Part shown: one piece after another, positions 34,544-43,567 of the stretch
Position numbering within the stretch: the first letter of the stretch is position 1
Layout of the letters: every line of letters begins with the position of its first letter
DNA from: Pseudomonadota bacterium
Lineage (GTDB): Bacteria; Pseudomonadota; Alphaproteobacteria; Rhodospirillales; Magnetospirillaceae
DNA length: 64,000 nt
NCBI GenBank assembly: GCA_021848545.1
Contig: JAJZUL010000002.1
Coordinates: 1 to 64,000 of the forward strand
Direction: 5' to 3'
Position numbers and translations under genes: made by a program
Notes under the pieces: generated by a model
Database searches by the model: none
What the model was told of the DNA's origin: nothing
The model's input: only the letters and a program-made list of their open reading frames with translations

Positions 34544-35866
34544 ATGACTTCGTTCAGTCCCCGGGAGATCGTTTCCGAACTCGACCGCTACATCGTCGGC
34601 CAGCACGACGCCAAGCGCGCGGTCGCCATCGCGCTCAGGAATCGCTGGCGGCGACAGCAATTGCCGGAATCCCTGCGCGAGGAAGTGCTGCCCAAGAACA
34701 TTCTGATGATCGGCCCCACCGGCGTCGGCAAGACCGAAATCGCCCGGCGTCTGGCCCGTCTGGCGCAGGCGCCGTTCATCAAGGTCGAGGCCACCAAATT
34801 CACCGAGGTCGGCTATGTCGGCCGCGATGTCGAACAGATCATCCGCGATCTGGTGGAAATCGCCATCGGCATGACCCGCGAGCGGTTGCGCAAGCAGGTG
34901 GCGGCCAAGGCCGAAATCGCCGCCGAGGAACGGCTGCTCGACGCCCTGGTGGGGGAAAAGGCGTCGGCCGACACCCGCCAGAAATTCCGCAAGATGCTGC
35001 GCGAGGGAACGCTGGACGATCGCGAGGTCGATATCGAGGTCGCCGAAACCGGCGGCGCGAGCCTTCCCACCTTCGACATTCCCGGCATGCCCGGCGCCCA
35101 GATGGGCATGGTCAACCTGTCCGACATGCTGGGCAAGGCGTTCGGCGGCGCCCGCACCAAATCGCGGCGGATGAACGTTGCCGATGCGCAACGAGCCTTG
35201 TTCGCCGAGGAATCCGACCGGCTTTTGGACCAGGACACCGTGGTCAAGGACGCGATCTGGTCGGTGGAGAATAACGGCATCGTCTTCATCGACGAGATCG
35301 ACAAGATTTGCGCCCGCTCGTCCGAGCATCATGCCGGCGGCGATGTCAGCCGCGAAGGCGTGCAGCGCGATCTGTTGCCCCTGATCGAGGGCACCAACGT
35401 GGCGACCAAGCACGGCAACGTCAAAACCGACCATGTGCTGTTCATCGCCTCGGGCGCGTTCCATCTGGCCAAGCCGTCGGATCTTTTGCCCGAATTGCAG
35501 GGCCGTCTGCCGATCCGGGTCGAATTGCAGGCCCTGTCGCGCGAGGATTTCGTGCGGATTCTGACCGAACCGGAAGCCAGCCTGATCAAGCAATACCGGG
35601 CCTTGCTGGAAACCGAGCAGGTGATCCTGGACTTCACCGACGAAGCCATCGCCGCCATCGCCGATCTGGCCGCGGAAATCAACGCCACGGTGGAGAATAT
35701 CGGGGCCCGGCGGTTGCAGACGGTGATGGAGCGGTTGCTGGACGATATCAGCTTCACCGCGCCGGACCAGATTCCGGGGACCCGGATCGAGGTCACGCCC
35801 GAGATGGTCACCGAAAACGTGGGAGAATTGGCCAAGACCGCCGATCTGGCCAAGTATATTCTGTAG
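34544..35866 (+). CDS. hslU: HslU unfoldase ATPase
   Basis: A 440-residue AAA+ ATPase partner of HslV. It begins [35 protein letters not shown] in family style, with Walker [10 protein letters not shown] near residue 57 and the pore loop region VGYVGRD near residue 88. Walker [11 protein letters not shown] lies near residue 245. The C-terminus ends LAKYIL; the exposed C-terminal tail docks into HslV to activate it. An imperfect hairpin follows its stop. Confidence 0.98.
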   Translation: MTSFSPREIVSELDRYIVGQHDAKRAVAIALRNRWRRQQLPESLREEVLPKNILMIGPTGVGKTEIARRLARLAQAPFIKVEATKFTEVGYVGRDVEQIIRDLVEIAIGMTRERLRKQVAAKAEIAAEERLLDALVGEKASADTRQKFRKMLREGTLDDREVDIEVAETGGASLPTFDIPGMPGAQMGMVNLSDMLGKAFGGARTKSRRMNVADAQRALFAEESDRLLDQDTVVKDAIWSVENNGIVFIDEIDKICARSSEHHAGGDVSREGVQRDLLPLIEGTNVATKHGNVKTDHVLFIASGAFHLAKPSDLLPELQGRLPIRVELQALSREDFVRILTEPEASLIKQYRALLETEQVILDFTDEAIAAIADLAAEINATVENIGARRLQTVMERLLDDISFTAPDQIPGTRIEVTPEMVTENVGELAKTADLAKYIL

Positions 35867-35876
35867 ACGCTGGAAA

Positions 35877-35925
35877 AAAGGCGGCGCGCCCCGCCGTTAA
35901 GGATAATTTACGGCGCAGCGCCTTT
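35877..35925 (+). terminator. Likely terminator after hslVU
   Basis: AAAGGCG plus GCGC (35877-35887) pairs with GCGC plus CGCCTTT (35913-35925), with a 2-base bulge, and is followed by CTGATAG. The rest of the 277-bp gap to the Usp gene holds only small weak hairpins. Confidence 0.4.
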
Positions 35926-36143
35926 CTGATAGAGGGCTGAGCGATGGGATTTGATCCCCCGCAAAGTCCGGGCGGCACTGAAGCTGTAAAAAGACCGAAG
36001 TTTTTCACGCTCAAAATTCCGACCATGGCGCGATGCCATAGCGGTATGGTCCGGAAGACGGCGCATATTCATCACGTCGCGTCTTTCATCGTCGGAATGA
36101 AAACCAACGGTGCGGGGCGAGGCCCAGTCAAGCGAGACACGTC

Positions 36144-37445
36144 TTGCCCGAACAAACCGCAACACCACGCCTCGCCACCCTTCTCCTTGCCATCGACGGA
36201 TCGGATTTCGGCGACGGCGCCGTTCGCGTAACGACCGGATTGGCCATCACCAACGAATCGACGGTGGTGGTGCTGAGTGTTCTGGCCAACAACCAGAGCA
36301 ACGGCATGATGGGGCTGGACACCCGGGCGGTGGAGGAGGAGCGGCGGTGGGCCGTCGTCCGCCGGGTCGTCGCCGGCATCGAGGCCGCCGGCGTCCGGGT
36401 GCGGGGAATGGTATCGGACGAGCCCAACGTGGCCGCCGCCGTCGTCGCCACGGCCGGAAACGTTCATGCCGACATGATCGTGGTGGGGCGCCGCGCCCGG
36501 CGCGGTTTGGTCCGGACCAGGCGGGGCGAAACCTTGGCCAGGATCATCGCCGATGCCGATTGCCCCGTCCTGGTGGTTCCCCGGGCGGGTGAGCTTTGGC
36601 GGCGGCGCATTCTGATGGCCACCGATGGATCGACGGCCAGCGAGGTTGCCGGCAGTATCGCCGGGCTGTGCGCCCTGGGTCATCACATGCCGGTCACCGT
36701 TCTGTCGGTGGAAAATCCCAAGCATTCGGCCGAACGCCAGGCGGAGGCCAGAGGAATCGTCGATGAGGCCGTCCGCAAGCTGGTCGCGGGAGGCGTCGAC
36801 GCCAGCGGGTGGGTGCGGCGCGGCGCGCCGGCCGACGAGATCATCGCGGCGGTCGGCGACGTGGGGGCGGACCTGATCGTCATGGGCAGTGCCGGACGCA
36901 GCGGTTTGGGTCGGATGATGGTGGGCAGCAACAGCCAGGCGGTGATCACCAACACGACCTGCCCGGTGCTGGTGACGACGGCGCGCATGGTGGAACGCCA
37001 GGCGCAACGGTTTCCGCCCGAAACCGTGCCGGCCGCGCCGGCGCTCACCGAATCGGACCGGCCCGGCTTTCTGGTGGTCGCCGATGGGGCCGGCGGTACC
37101 GCGGCGTTGGATTACGCCTGCCAGCAGGCCCGTGCCGTCGACGGGCGGGTGGAGATCGTGCGGATCGTGGCCGGGGGGGAATCGGAAGCGGATGGCCGTC
37201 AAATCCTGGACGCGTTGGCCGCCAGGGCCGTCGTGTTGATGGGGGAGACGGCGCCGTTGCATTTGGCGCATGGCGATCCGGCGACGGTGATAATCGATTT
37301 GATCGTCGCCGACCCGTCCATTTCCGGAGCGGTGATGACGGCCGGTCCCGGCGATTCCGGCCAGAATATCGCTGATTTGATCACGCGGCGTGGCGGTGAT
37401 TTGACCGTACCGCTCACGATCGTTCCCGCCCGCCCCAGGATTTGA
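36144..37445 (+). CDS. Universal stress protein with two Usp domains and a degenerate third
   Basis: A 433-residue protein. Domain 1 (about residues 8-145, LATLLLAIDGSDFGDGAV) lacks a clean ATP loop (VVGRRARRGLVRTRRGET). Domain 2 (about 150-285, RRILMATDGSTASEVAG) has the full G2XG9XGS ATP motif in GSAGRSGLGRMMVGS. Residues 310-433 look like a third, partial Usp fold (GFLVVADGAGGTAALDYAC). The start is a TTG at 36144, as no ATG precedes domain 1; this is weak. Its stop overlaps the codon region just before the CLC gene ATG, so the two are probably coupled. Confidence 0.85.
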   Translation: MPEQTATPRLATLLLAIDGSDFGDGAVRVTTGLAITNESTVVVLSVLANNQSNGMMGLDTRAVEEERRWAVVRRVVAGIEAAGVRVRGMVSDEPNVAAAVVATAGNVHADMIVVGRRARRGLVRTRRGETLARIIADADCPVLVVPRAGELWRRRILMATDGSTASEVAGSIAGLCALGHHMPVTVLSVENPKHSAERQAEARGIVDEAVRKLVAGGVDASGWVRRGAPADEIIAAVGDVGADLIVMGSAGRSGLGRMMVGSNSQAVITNTTCPVLVTTARMVERQAQRFPPETVPAAPALTESDRPGFLVVADGAGGTAALDYACQQARAVDGRVEIVRIVAGGESEADGRQILDALAARAVVLMGETAPLHLAHGDPATVIIDLIVADPSISGAVMTAGPGDSGQNIADLITRRGGDLTVPLTIVPARPRI

Positions 37446-37450
37446 CACAG

Positions 37451-39310
37451 ATGATCGCTTCTTCCCAAACGCCCGGCACCGTGCCGTCCGCGAAAAACCC
37501 GTTTGCCAATCGCTTTTTTTCCTGGCGGGTATGGCTGCGGCACACGCTGCGCAACATACCCGTGATGGTGCCGCTGCTTTCAGCGGTGCTGGGCGTGGTG
37601 GCCGGCGGCGCCGTCGCCGGTCTGCATGAGTTGACCAAGGAATTGCATCGTGTCGATTTTGGATTGCCGCCCCACGTCTCACTGAGCGAGGCGACGTCGG
37701 TAGAGTGGTGGCGGCTGGCGATCATACCACCGGTGGTGGGTTTGCTGACCGGGATCGGCATGCTGGTGATGCACAAGCTATGGCCGGAGGAAACCGTCGA
37801 TCCTATCGAAGCCAACGCTTTGTTCGGCGGCCGCACCGGTTTCTGGAGCAGCGTCCGGCTGGTGGTCGCCACCCTGGGTTCCAACGCCGCCGGCGCGTCG
37901 GTGGGCATGGAGGCCGCCTACAGCCAGATCGGATCGGGTATTTTTTCCAGCGTCGGACAGAAATTGCGGTTGGGGCGAAGCGATCTGCGGCTGTTGACGG
38001 CCGCGGGGGCGGCCGGGGGCATCGCGGCGGCCTTCAACGCGCCGCTGGCCGGCGCCTTTTACGGTTTCGAACTGGTGCTGGGGAGTTACACGATCCCGGC
38101 TTTGGCGCCGATCGGCCTGTCGGTGGTTACCGCCATCCTCACCCTGCGCGGCTTGCTGGGGTATGAACGGATGTTTCCCCTGGACAGCCTGCACACCCAT
38201 CCCCACCCTCTCGAATATGCGGTTTTCGTGTTTATCGGGCTGCTGGCCGGTATCGTCGGCATCCAGATCATGCGGCTGGTCAGCCTGATCGATCGGACCA
38301 CTCGGGCGTCGGGCATCCCGTCCTGGCTGCGGCTGGCGGTGGGCGGCGTGGTTCTGGCCATCCTGGCCGAAATCGCCGTGCAGGCGCTGGGTAGCGGTCA
38401 CGGCGCCATGCGCGGGGTTTTGACCATGACGTGGCCCCTGACCACCCTGCTGTTGTTTCTGGCGATCAAGATCCTGGCCTCGACAACATCGCTGGGCGTC
38501 GGGTTCCGCGGCGGTCTGTTTTCGACGTCGCTGGTGATGGGGGGCTTGCTGGGCGCCATCGTGGCGAAGATCTTCGCCCTGTTCCTTCCGCTTTCCGTAC
38601 CCGGCATGCAGACCTTCGCCATGGTCGGCATGGGGTCGATGGGAACGGCGGTCATCGGTGCCCCGATGACCATGATCACCTTGGCGATCGAAACCACCGG
38701 AGCCTATTCGATGACCTTCGGGGTGCTGACCGGCGTGGTGGTCGCCTCGCTGTTCGTCCGCAGCACCTTCGGCTTCAGCTTCGCCACCTGGCGCTTCCAT
38801 CTGCGCGGCATCGCCATCCGCGGCGCCCACGACGTGGGCTGGGTCGCCGATCTGACCGTGCGGCGGATCATGCGGCGTGACATCCAGTCGGTTTCCGGTG
38901 ATTTGCCCCTGGCGAAGTTCCGGGAAATGTACCCGCCGGGGAGTGCCGATCGGGTGTTCGTCGCCGATTCCGGCGGCCATTACATGGGAGCGGTCGATGT
39001 CACCGCCGCCCATGACCGGGCATTGGACGACGACGCGGCGGTGACCGTGGTGGCGGATTTGGCGCGGGGACGGCAATGGGTTCTGACCGGCGAGGAATCG
39101 GTGCGCTCGGCCCTGTCACGGTTTTCCGCCGCCGATTTGCATACCTTGCCGGTGGTGGATTCCACCACCGATCTGCGGCTGACGGGGTCTTTGACGGAAA
39201 CCCATGCCCTGCGCCGTTATTCCGCCGAAATGGAGCGGCGGCGCGACGATGAATTGGGAGAACGACGGGTCTTCTCGGATTCCGACGGCGATCCACAGCC
39301 GTCGCGGTAA
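37451..39310 (+). CDS. CLC-family chloride channel/transporter with C-terminal CBS region
   Basis: A 619-residue CLC protein. About 10-12 hydrophobic helices cover residues 35-440. The gating-glutamate motif appears as ASVGMEAAY in place of GREGP, keeping the Glu. The second filter motif is GVGFRGGLFSTSLVMGG, and AVIGAPMTMITLAIETTGAYSM holds the late helices. The usual GSGIP motif is not seen. A CBS-like pair follows from about residue 470 (VRRIMRRDIQSVSGD...AALSRFSAADLHTLPVVD). CBS domains commonly bind adenosine nucleotides, which fits its coupling to an ATP-binding Usp protein; that link is inference. Confidence 0.88.
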   Translation: MIASSQTPGTVPSAKNPFANRFFSWRVWLRHTLRNIPVMVPLLSAVLGVVAGGAVAGLHELTKELHRVDFGLPPHVSLSEATSVEWWRLAIIPPVVGLLTGIGMLVMHKLWPEETVDPIEANALFGGRTGFWSSVRLVVATLGSNAAGASVGMEAAYSQIGSGIFSSVGQKLRLGRSDLRLLTAAGAAGGIAAAFNAPLAGAFYGFELVLGSYTIPALAPIGLSVVTAILTLRGLLGYERMFPLDSLHTHPHPLEYAVFVFIGLLAGIVGIQIMRLVSLIDRTTRASGIPSWLRLAVGGVVLAILAEIAVQALGSGHGAMRGVLTMTWPLTTLLLFLAIKILASTTSLGVGFRGGLFSTSLVMGGLLGAIVAKIFALFLPLSVPGMQTFAMVGMGSMGTAVIGAPMTMITLAIETTGAYSMTFGVLTGVVVASLFVRSTFGFSFATWRFHLRGIAIRGAHDVGWVADLTVRRIMRRDIQSVSGDLPLAKFREMYPPGSADRVFVADSGGHYMGAVDVTAAHDRALDDDAAVTVVADLARGRQWVLTGEESVRSALSRFSAADLHTLPVVDSTTDLRLTGSLTETHALRRYSAEMERRRDDELGERRVFSDSDGDPQPSR

Positions 39311-39382
39311 GGCAATTACAACCCTTTCATCGACATAATCGGTCGACATCCTGGCGGCTGAGCGCTGCCCCGGGAGGGCGAT

Positions 39383-39420
39383 GACATTGGATTGACGCGG
39401 GAAGACGTCGATCCAATGTC
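39383..39420 (+). promoter_or_regulatory. Leader hairpin before the ABC exporter
   Basis: The arms GACATTGGATTGACG (39383-39397) and CGTCGATCCAATGTC (39406-39420) match 14 of 15 bp, with one G-T pair, around an 8-base loop. It ends 32 bp before the exporter ATG and has no T-run. It could end the CLC transcript or regulate the exporter. Confidence 0.5.
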
Positions 39421-39452
39421 TGAATCGCGCCCCGACCGTTACGGAGACCCTG

Positions 39453-41186
39453 ATGTTAGGCAAGACCCGCGCTTTTTTGCGCGACGTATGGATCCTCACC
39501 AAACCCTATTGGCAATCCGAGGAAAAATGGAAATCGGGCGCCCTGCTGGCGGTGATCGTCGGACTGCATCTGGGAACGGTCTATCTCAGCGTGCTGTTCA
39601 ACACCTGGAACAAGCTGTTTTATAACGCGCTGGAAGCAAAGGATTTTCACGCCTTCGTCCACCAGTTCATCCGGTTCGGGTTCCTGGCGACGGCCTTCAT
39701 CGTCGTGGCCGTCTACCGGGTTTATCTGCGCCAGATGCTGGAAATCCGCTGGCGGCGCTGGCTGACCGAACGGTTCGTCGGCGGCTGGCTGGGGGATCGG
39801 GCCTATTACCGGCTGCAATTGTCGGGGGACGACCGTACCGACAATCCCGATCAACGGATCTCGGACGATATCGGCGCCTTCATCGGCCAGACTCTGGTCC
39901 TCAGCCTGGGATTCATGGAATCGGTGGTGACCCTGGCATCCTTCGCCGTCATCCTGTGGGGATTGTCGGGTACCCTGCACGTCGCCGGATTGGCCATTCC
40001 CGGTTACATGCTGTGGGTGGCGGTGGTTTACGCCATCCTCGGCACTTGGCTGACCCATATCATCGGCCGACCGCTGATCATGCTGAATTACCGCCAACAG
40101 CAATACGAGGCCGATTTCCGCTTTTCGCTGGTGCGGTTGCGTGAAAACGCCGAAGGCGTGGCACTTTACGGCGGCGAAGGCGAAGAGGCGCGCAGCTTTA
40201 CCGAACGCTTCGCCCACGTCGTCCATAATTGGTGGGACATCATGCGCCGCCAGAAGCGGCTGACCTGGTTTTCCGCCGGCTACAGCCAAGTGGCCATCGT
40301 CTTTCCTTTCATCGTTGCCGCCCCCCGGTATTTCTCCGGGGCTCTGCAACTAGGGGGACTGATGCAGACCGCGTCGGCCTTCGGCCAGGTTCAGGGCGCT
40401 TTGTCCTGGTTCGTCGAGGCCTATACCGGACTGGCGGCCTGGAAGGCGACGGTCGACCGGTTGACCGGCTTCGAACATTCCCTAGCCCGGGTGACCGGTG
40501 CCGCCGGCGGGCGGCTGGACCGGGGCCATACCGATGCGGGCAGGGACATCGTCATCGACGGGCTGGATGTCCAACTGCCCGACGGCACCGCCTTGTTGCG
40601 CGATATCCGCCTGACCTTGCCGCCCGGCAGCCGAACCCTGATTTCCGGCCCGTCCGGCTGCGGCAAAAGCACCTTGTTCCGGGCCATCAGCGGCTTGTGG
40701 CCCTATTGCCACGGGCGAGTGTCGATCCCGGCCGGAGACCGGGTGCTGTTCCTGCCGCAGAAACCCTATCTGCCCATCGATACCCTGCGCCGCGTCGTCG
40801 CCTATCCCGATTCCGCCGATTCCTATGACGAGGCCACCATCACCGAGGTGCTTCGGACATGCGGGCTGGAAGGATTGGTCGCGCGTCTCGACGAAAGTCA
40901 GCATTGGAGCCAAATTCTGTCTCTCGGCGAACAGCAACGGCTGGCCATCGCCCGCGCTTTGCTGTTGCGGCCGCACTGGCTGTTCCTGGACGAGGCCACC
41001 TCCAGTCTCGACGAGGCCAGCGAGGCCGATCTCTACCGGCTCTTGACCGAAAGGCTGGGTGAGACCGCCATCGTCAGCATCGCCCACCGTCCCACCCTGG
41101 GGGTTTTCCACCGCGATCGCATCGATTTCGCCAACAACGGCGGCGAACCGGGTTATCGCCTGATCGCGCCCAGCCCGGCCGAATAG
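39453..41186 (+). CDS. ABC transporter, fused permease-ATPase (SbmA/YddA type)
   Basis: A 577-residue half-transporter. The membrane domain (about residues 25-330) has the family segment NTWNKLFYNALEAKDFHAF and LEIRWRRWLTERFVGGWL, typical of the SbmA/BacA-YddA group. It continues DNPDQRISDDIGAF and LRENAEGVALYGGE. The ATPase has Walker A SGPSGCGKST near residue 400, the signature LSLGEQQRLAIARA near 490 and Walker B WLFLDEATSSLDE near 508. Relatives carry peptides, vitamin B12 or very-long-chain lipids; the substrate here is unknown. It stands alone, and ends 7 bp before the convergent parB. Confidence 0.9.
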   Translation: MLGKTRAFLRDVWILTKPYWQSEEKWKSGALLAVIVGLHLGTVYLSVLFNTWNKLFYNALEAKDFHAFVHQFIRFGFLATAFIVVAVYRVYLRQMLEIRWRRWLTERFVGGWLGDRAYYRLQLSGDDRTDNPDQRISDDIGAFIGQTLVLSLGFMESVVTLASFAVILWGLSGTLHVAGLAIPGYMLWVAVVYAILGTWLTHIIGRPLIMLNYRQQQYEADFRFSLVRLRENAEGVALYGGEGEEARSFTERFAHVVHNWWDIMRRQKRLTWFSAGYSQVAIVFPFIVAAPRYFSGALQLGGLMQTASAFGQVQGALSWFVEAYTGLAAWKATVDRLTGFEHSLARVTGAAGGRLDRGHTDAGRDIVIDGLDVQLPDGTALLRDIRLTLPPGSRTLISGPSGCGKSTLFRAISGLWPYCHGRVSIPAGDRVLFLPQKPYLPIDTLRRVVAYPDSADSYDEATITEVLRTCGLEGLVARLDESQHWSQILSLGEQQRLAIARALLLRPHWLFLDEATSSLDEASEADLYRLLTERLGETAIVSIAHRPTLGVFHRDRIDFANNGGEPGYRLIAPSPAE

Positions 41187-41193
41187 ATCACGA

Positions 41194-42102
41194 TCACTTG
41201 CCCAGGCGCGACAGCAGATCGTCGAGCTGTTCGAGGCTGGCGAAGGTGATGGTCAGGTCGCCGCGGCCGCCATTGGCGCGGATGGCGACCTTCATCCCCA
41301 AACTGGCCGTCAGATCCCGTTCCAGGGCGACGGTGTCGGCATCGCGGGGCGGCGGTTGCGGATGGCCGGTTTCCTTGGGTTTCAGCGTGCCGTTCACCAG
41401 CTTTTCGGTCTGCCGGACATTCAGCGCCCGGTCCACCACTTCGCGGGCCAGACCTGCGGGATCGGTGGCGCCGAGCAAGGCGCGGGCGTGCCCCGCCGTC
41501 AATTGCCCCTGCTCCACCATGCTCTTGACCGAATCCGGCAAGGCCAGAAGCCGCATCATATTGGCGACATGGCTGCGGCTTTTGCCCACCGCCTTGGCCA
41601 ATTCCTCCTGGGTATGGCTGAATTCGTCGATCAGGCGACGATAGCCGTCGGCCTCCTCCAGGGGTGAAAGGTCCTGGCGTTGCAGGTTTTCCACCAACGC
41701 CACTTCCAACGCCTCGCGATCGGTCAGCGGCCTGACGATGGCCGGAACCTCGTGAAGCTGAGCGCGCTGCGCCGCCCGCCAGCGCCGTTCGCCGGCGATG
41801 ATCTCGAAAGCGCCGGCATCCTCGGGATGGGGCCGCACCAGAAGCGGCTGAAGGATGCCTTTTTCACGCACCGACGCCACCAGATCGTCGATGGAATCCT
41901 CGTCGAAACGGCGGCGCGGCTGATAGCGCCCCGGCCGCAGAGTCTCGATCGGTATGGATTTCAGCCCATGGGCCTGTTCCAGGGTGGCGACCGCCACCGC
42001 CCCGTCCGAAGTCGGCGCCGTCACCGTCGGCGTGGCCGCGCCGACATCGCCCAACAAAGCCGACAGACCACGGCCGAGATTGCGTTTCTTGGTCTCAGCC
42101 AC
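41194..42102 (-). CDS. parB: Chromosome partitioning protein ParB
   Basis: A 302-residue ParB/Spo0J, a CTPase clamp that loads at parS and spreads. The N-terminus RNLGRGLSALLGD is the ParA-contacting tail. The CTP-binding box is visible as GERRWRAAQRAQL near residue 104. ENLQRQDLSPLEEADGYRRLI leads into the helix-turn-helix (KAVGKSRSHVANMMRLLALP), and the C-terminal dimer domain ends LDDLLSRLGK. It lies 5 bp after parA. Two parS sites lie 1.4 and 3.3 kb upstream, at the mnmG ends. Confidence 0.97.
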   Translation of the reverse strand: MAETKKRNLGRGLSALLGDVGAATPTVTAPTSDGAVAVATLEQAHGLKSIPIETLRPGRYQPRRRFDEDSIDDLVASVREKGILQPLLVRPHPEDAGAFEIIAGERRWRAAQRAQLHEVPAIVRPLTDREALEVALVENLQRQDLSPLEEADGYRRLIDEFSHTQEELAKAVGKSRSHVANMMRLLALPDSVKSMVEQGQLTAGHARALLGATDPAGLAREVVDRALNVRQTEKLVNGTLKPKETGHPQPPPRDADTVALERDLTASLGMKVAIRANGGRGDLTITFASLEQLDDLLSRLGK

Positions 42103-42107
42103 GGTTC

Positions 42108-42923
42108 TTACGCCCCCGTCAACGCGTCGCGTTCCCGCTTCAGCACTTCGCTGGCGAGATGAATATAGGCCTCGGCGCCGGAACTTTTCACGTCATAGAG
42201 CAGAACCGGCTTGCCGTGAGAGGGGGCCTCGGAAATGCGCACGTTGCGGGGAATCACCGTTTTGTACACCTTGTCGCCAAAAAAGCCGCGAACGTCGGCG
42301 GCCACCATATCGGAAAGATTGTTACGCTTGTCGAACATGGTCAGCACGATACCGTGCAGCTCCAATCCGGGATTGAAGGTCTGCTTGACCCGTTCGATGG
42401 TCTTGACCAGATGGCTGACCCCCTCCAGGGCGAAAAACTCGCACTGCAAAGGCACCATCACCGCATGCGCCGCCACCAGAGCGTTCAAGGTCAGCAGATT
42501 GAGCGATGGCGGGCAATCGATCAGGACGTAATCGTAGCCGGTGACGGTCGCCAGCGCGTCGCCCAACCGGGATTCGCGGCGCGGCGCGTCCACCAGTTCG
42601 ATCTCGGCGCCCGACAGATCGACGCCGGAGGTGACGATGGACAGACCCGGTATGTCGGAGGGCCGCACCGCCTCGGCCAAGGTCGCCTCGCCGATCAGCA
42701 CATGATAGGACGTCACTTCGCGCGACGCCCGATCGATGCCCAATCCCGTGCTGGCATTGCCCTGGGGATCGAGATCGACCAGGAGAACCGTCTTGCGGGT
42801 GGCGGCCAGGGCCGTGGCCAGATTGATGGCGGTGGTGGTCTTGCCGACGCCGCCCTTTTGATTGGCGATCGCCAGGATGCGGGTGGCGGTCGCGGGGGCG
42901 TTGCTGTCGCTAGGCTCGTCCAC
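42108..42923 (-). CDS. parA: Chromosome partitioning ATPase ParA
   Basis: A 271-residue Walker-type ATPase (Soj/ParA) that moves ParB-parS complexes. The deviant Walker A KGGVGKTTTAINLA is near residue 21, LLVDLDPQGNAST near 48, the Walker B-region LIDCPPSL near 130, and LTMFDKRNNL near 190. There is no N-terminal DNA-binding extension, as expected of a chromosomal type Ib ParA. It overlaps the end of rsmG by 14 bp. Confidence 0.97.
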   Translation of the reverse strand: MDEPSDSNAPATATRILAIANQKGGVGKTTTAINLATALAATRKTVLLVDLDPQGNASTGLGIDRASREVTSYHVLIGEATLAEAVRPSDIPGLSIVTSGVDLSGAEIELVDAPRRESRLGDALATVTGYDYVLIDCPPSLNLLTLNALVAAHAVMVPLQCEFFALEGVSHLVKTIERVKQTFNPGLELHGIVLTMFDKRNNLSDMVAADVRGFFGDKVYKTVIPRNVRISEAPSHGKPVLLYDVKSSGAEAYIHLASEVLKRERDALTGA

Positions 42924-43521
42924 GGCGTACCTCTTCGAGATCGAGGATAAGGCCCGACGGGTCGGTAATGGACCGGGTCCGACGGCAGGTCATCATCCAA
43001 TCTTTCGCCGCCTCGGTCAATTCGTCTTCGGCGCCGGCCCCTTTGAGAAACAGGCAATGTCCGCCGGGCGCAAGGTGGCGGTCGGCCCAGGGCAGAAGTT
43101 TGGCCAAGGGCGCCAAAGCGCGGGCGGTGACGATGTCGGCGCCGAGCGGCGAGACTTTTTCGATGCGCTCGGTATGCACCGTGATTTCGGTGCCGGTGGC
43201 CCGTGCCGCTTCGCGCAGAAACGCCGCCTTGCGGCTGTCACTCTCGATCAGGTGGGGATCGGGAGCGCCGAGAATGGCCAGGACCAGTCCGGGAAAGCCG
43301 GCGCCGGAACCCAGATCGACCAGGCGGTGGGCGGTGGGCGGCAATAGCGGATAAAGCTGCCAGGAATCCAGCATATGGCGACGCCAGAGATCGGGGATCG
43401 TGTTGGGACCGACCAGATTGATGCGCTGTTGCCAACGGATCAGAAGGTCGGCATAGACGGTCAGGCGCTCCATGGGTTCGGCGCCGAGGCCGGTGCGGGT
43501 CCGAAAGTCTTCGGGAATCAT
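42910..43521 (-). CDS. rsmG: 16S rRNA (guanine-527-N7)-methyltransferase
   Basis: A 203-residue RsmG (GidB). NLVGPNTIPDLWRRHMLDSWQL is the family start. The SAM loop VDLGSGAGFPGLVLAIL is near residue 70, and TARALAPLAKLLPWA near 133. It methylates G527 of 16S rRNA; loss gives low-level streptomycin resistance. It sits between mnmG and parA as in most alphaproteobacterial origin regions, with a perfect parS site 25 bp upstream of its start. Confidence 0.97.
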   Translation of the reverse strand: MIPEDFRTRTGLGAEPMERLTVYADLLIRWQQRINLVGPNTIPDLWRRHMLDSWQLYPLLPPTAHRLVDLGSGAGFPGLVLAILGAPDPHLIESDSRKAAFLREAARATGTEITVHTERIEKVSPLGADIVTARALAPLAKLLPWADRHLAPGGHCLFLKGAGAEDELTEAAKDWMMTCRRTRSITDPSGLILDLEEVRRGRA

Positions 43522-43545
43522 GGCCTGTCCGCCATATCGTGGGAA

Positions 43546-43561
43546 TGTTTCACGTGAAACA
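43546..43561. promoter_or_regulatory. parS site 1 (perfect)
   Basis: TGTTTCACGTGAAACA matches the ParB-binding consensus at 16 of 16 positions. It lies in the 46-bp gap between mnmG and rsmG. Confidence 0.95.
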
Positions 43562-43567
43562 CCGTAT

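Noticed and set aside
33956-35593. 545-residue reverse frame over hslVU
   Set aside because: Same reasons; hslV and hslU are intact.
35867-36143. Possible small RNA in the hslU-Usp gap
   Set aside because: Only small hairpins such as a 5-bp stem around 36025; too weak to call.
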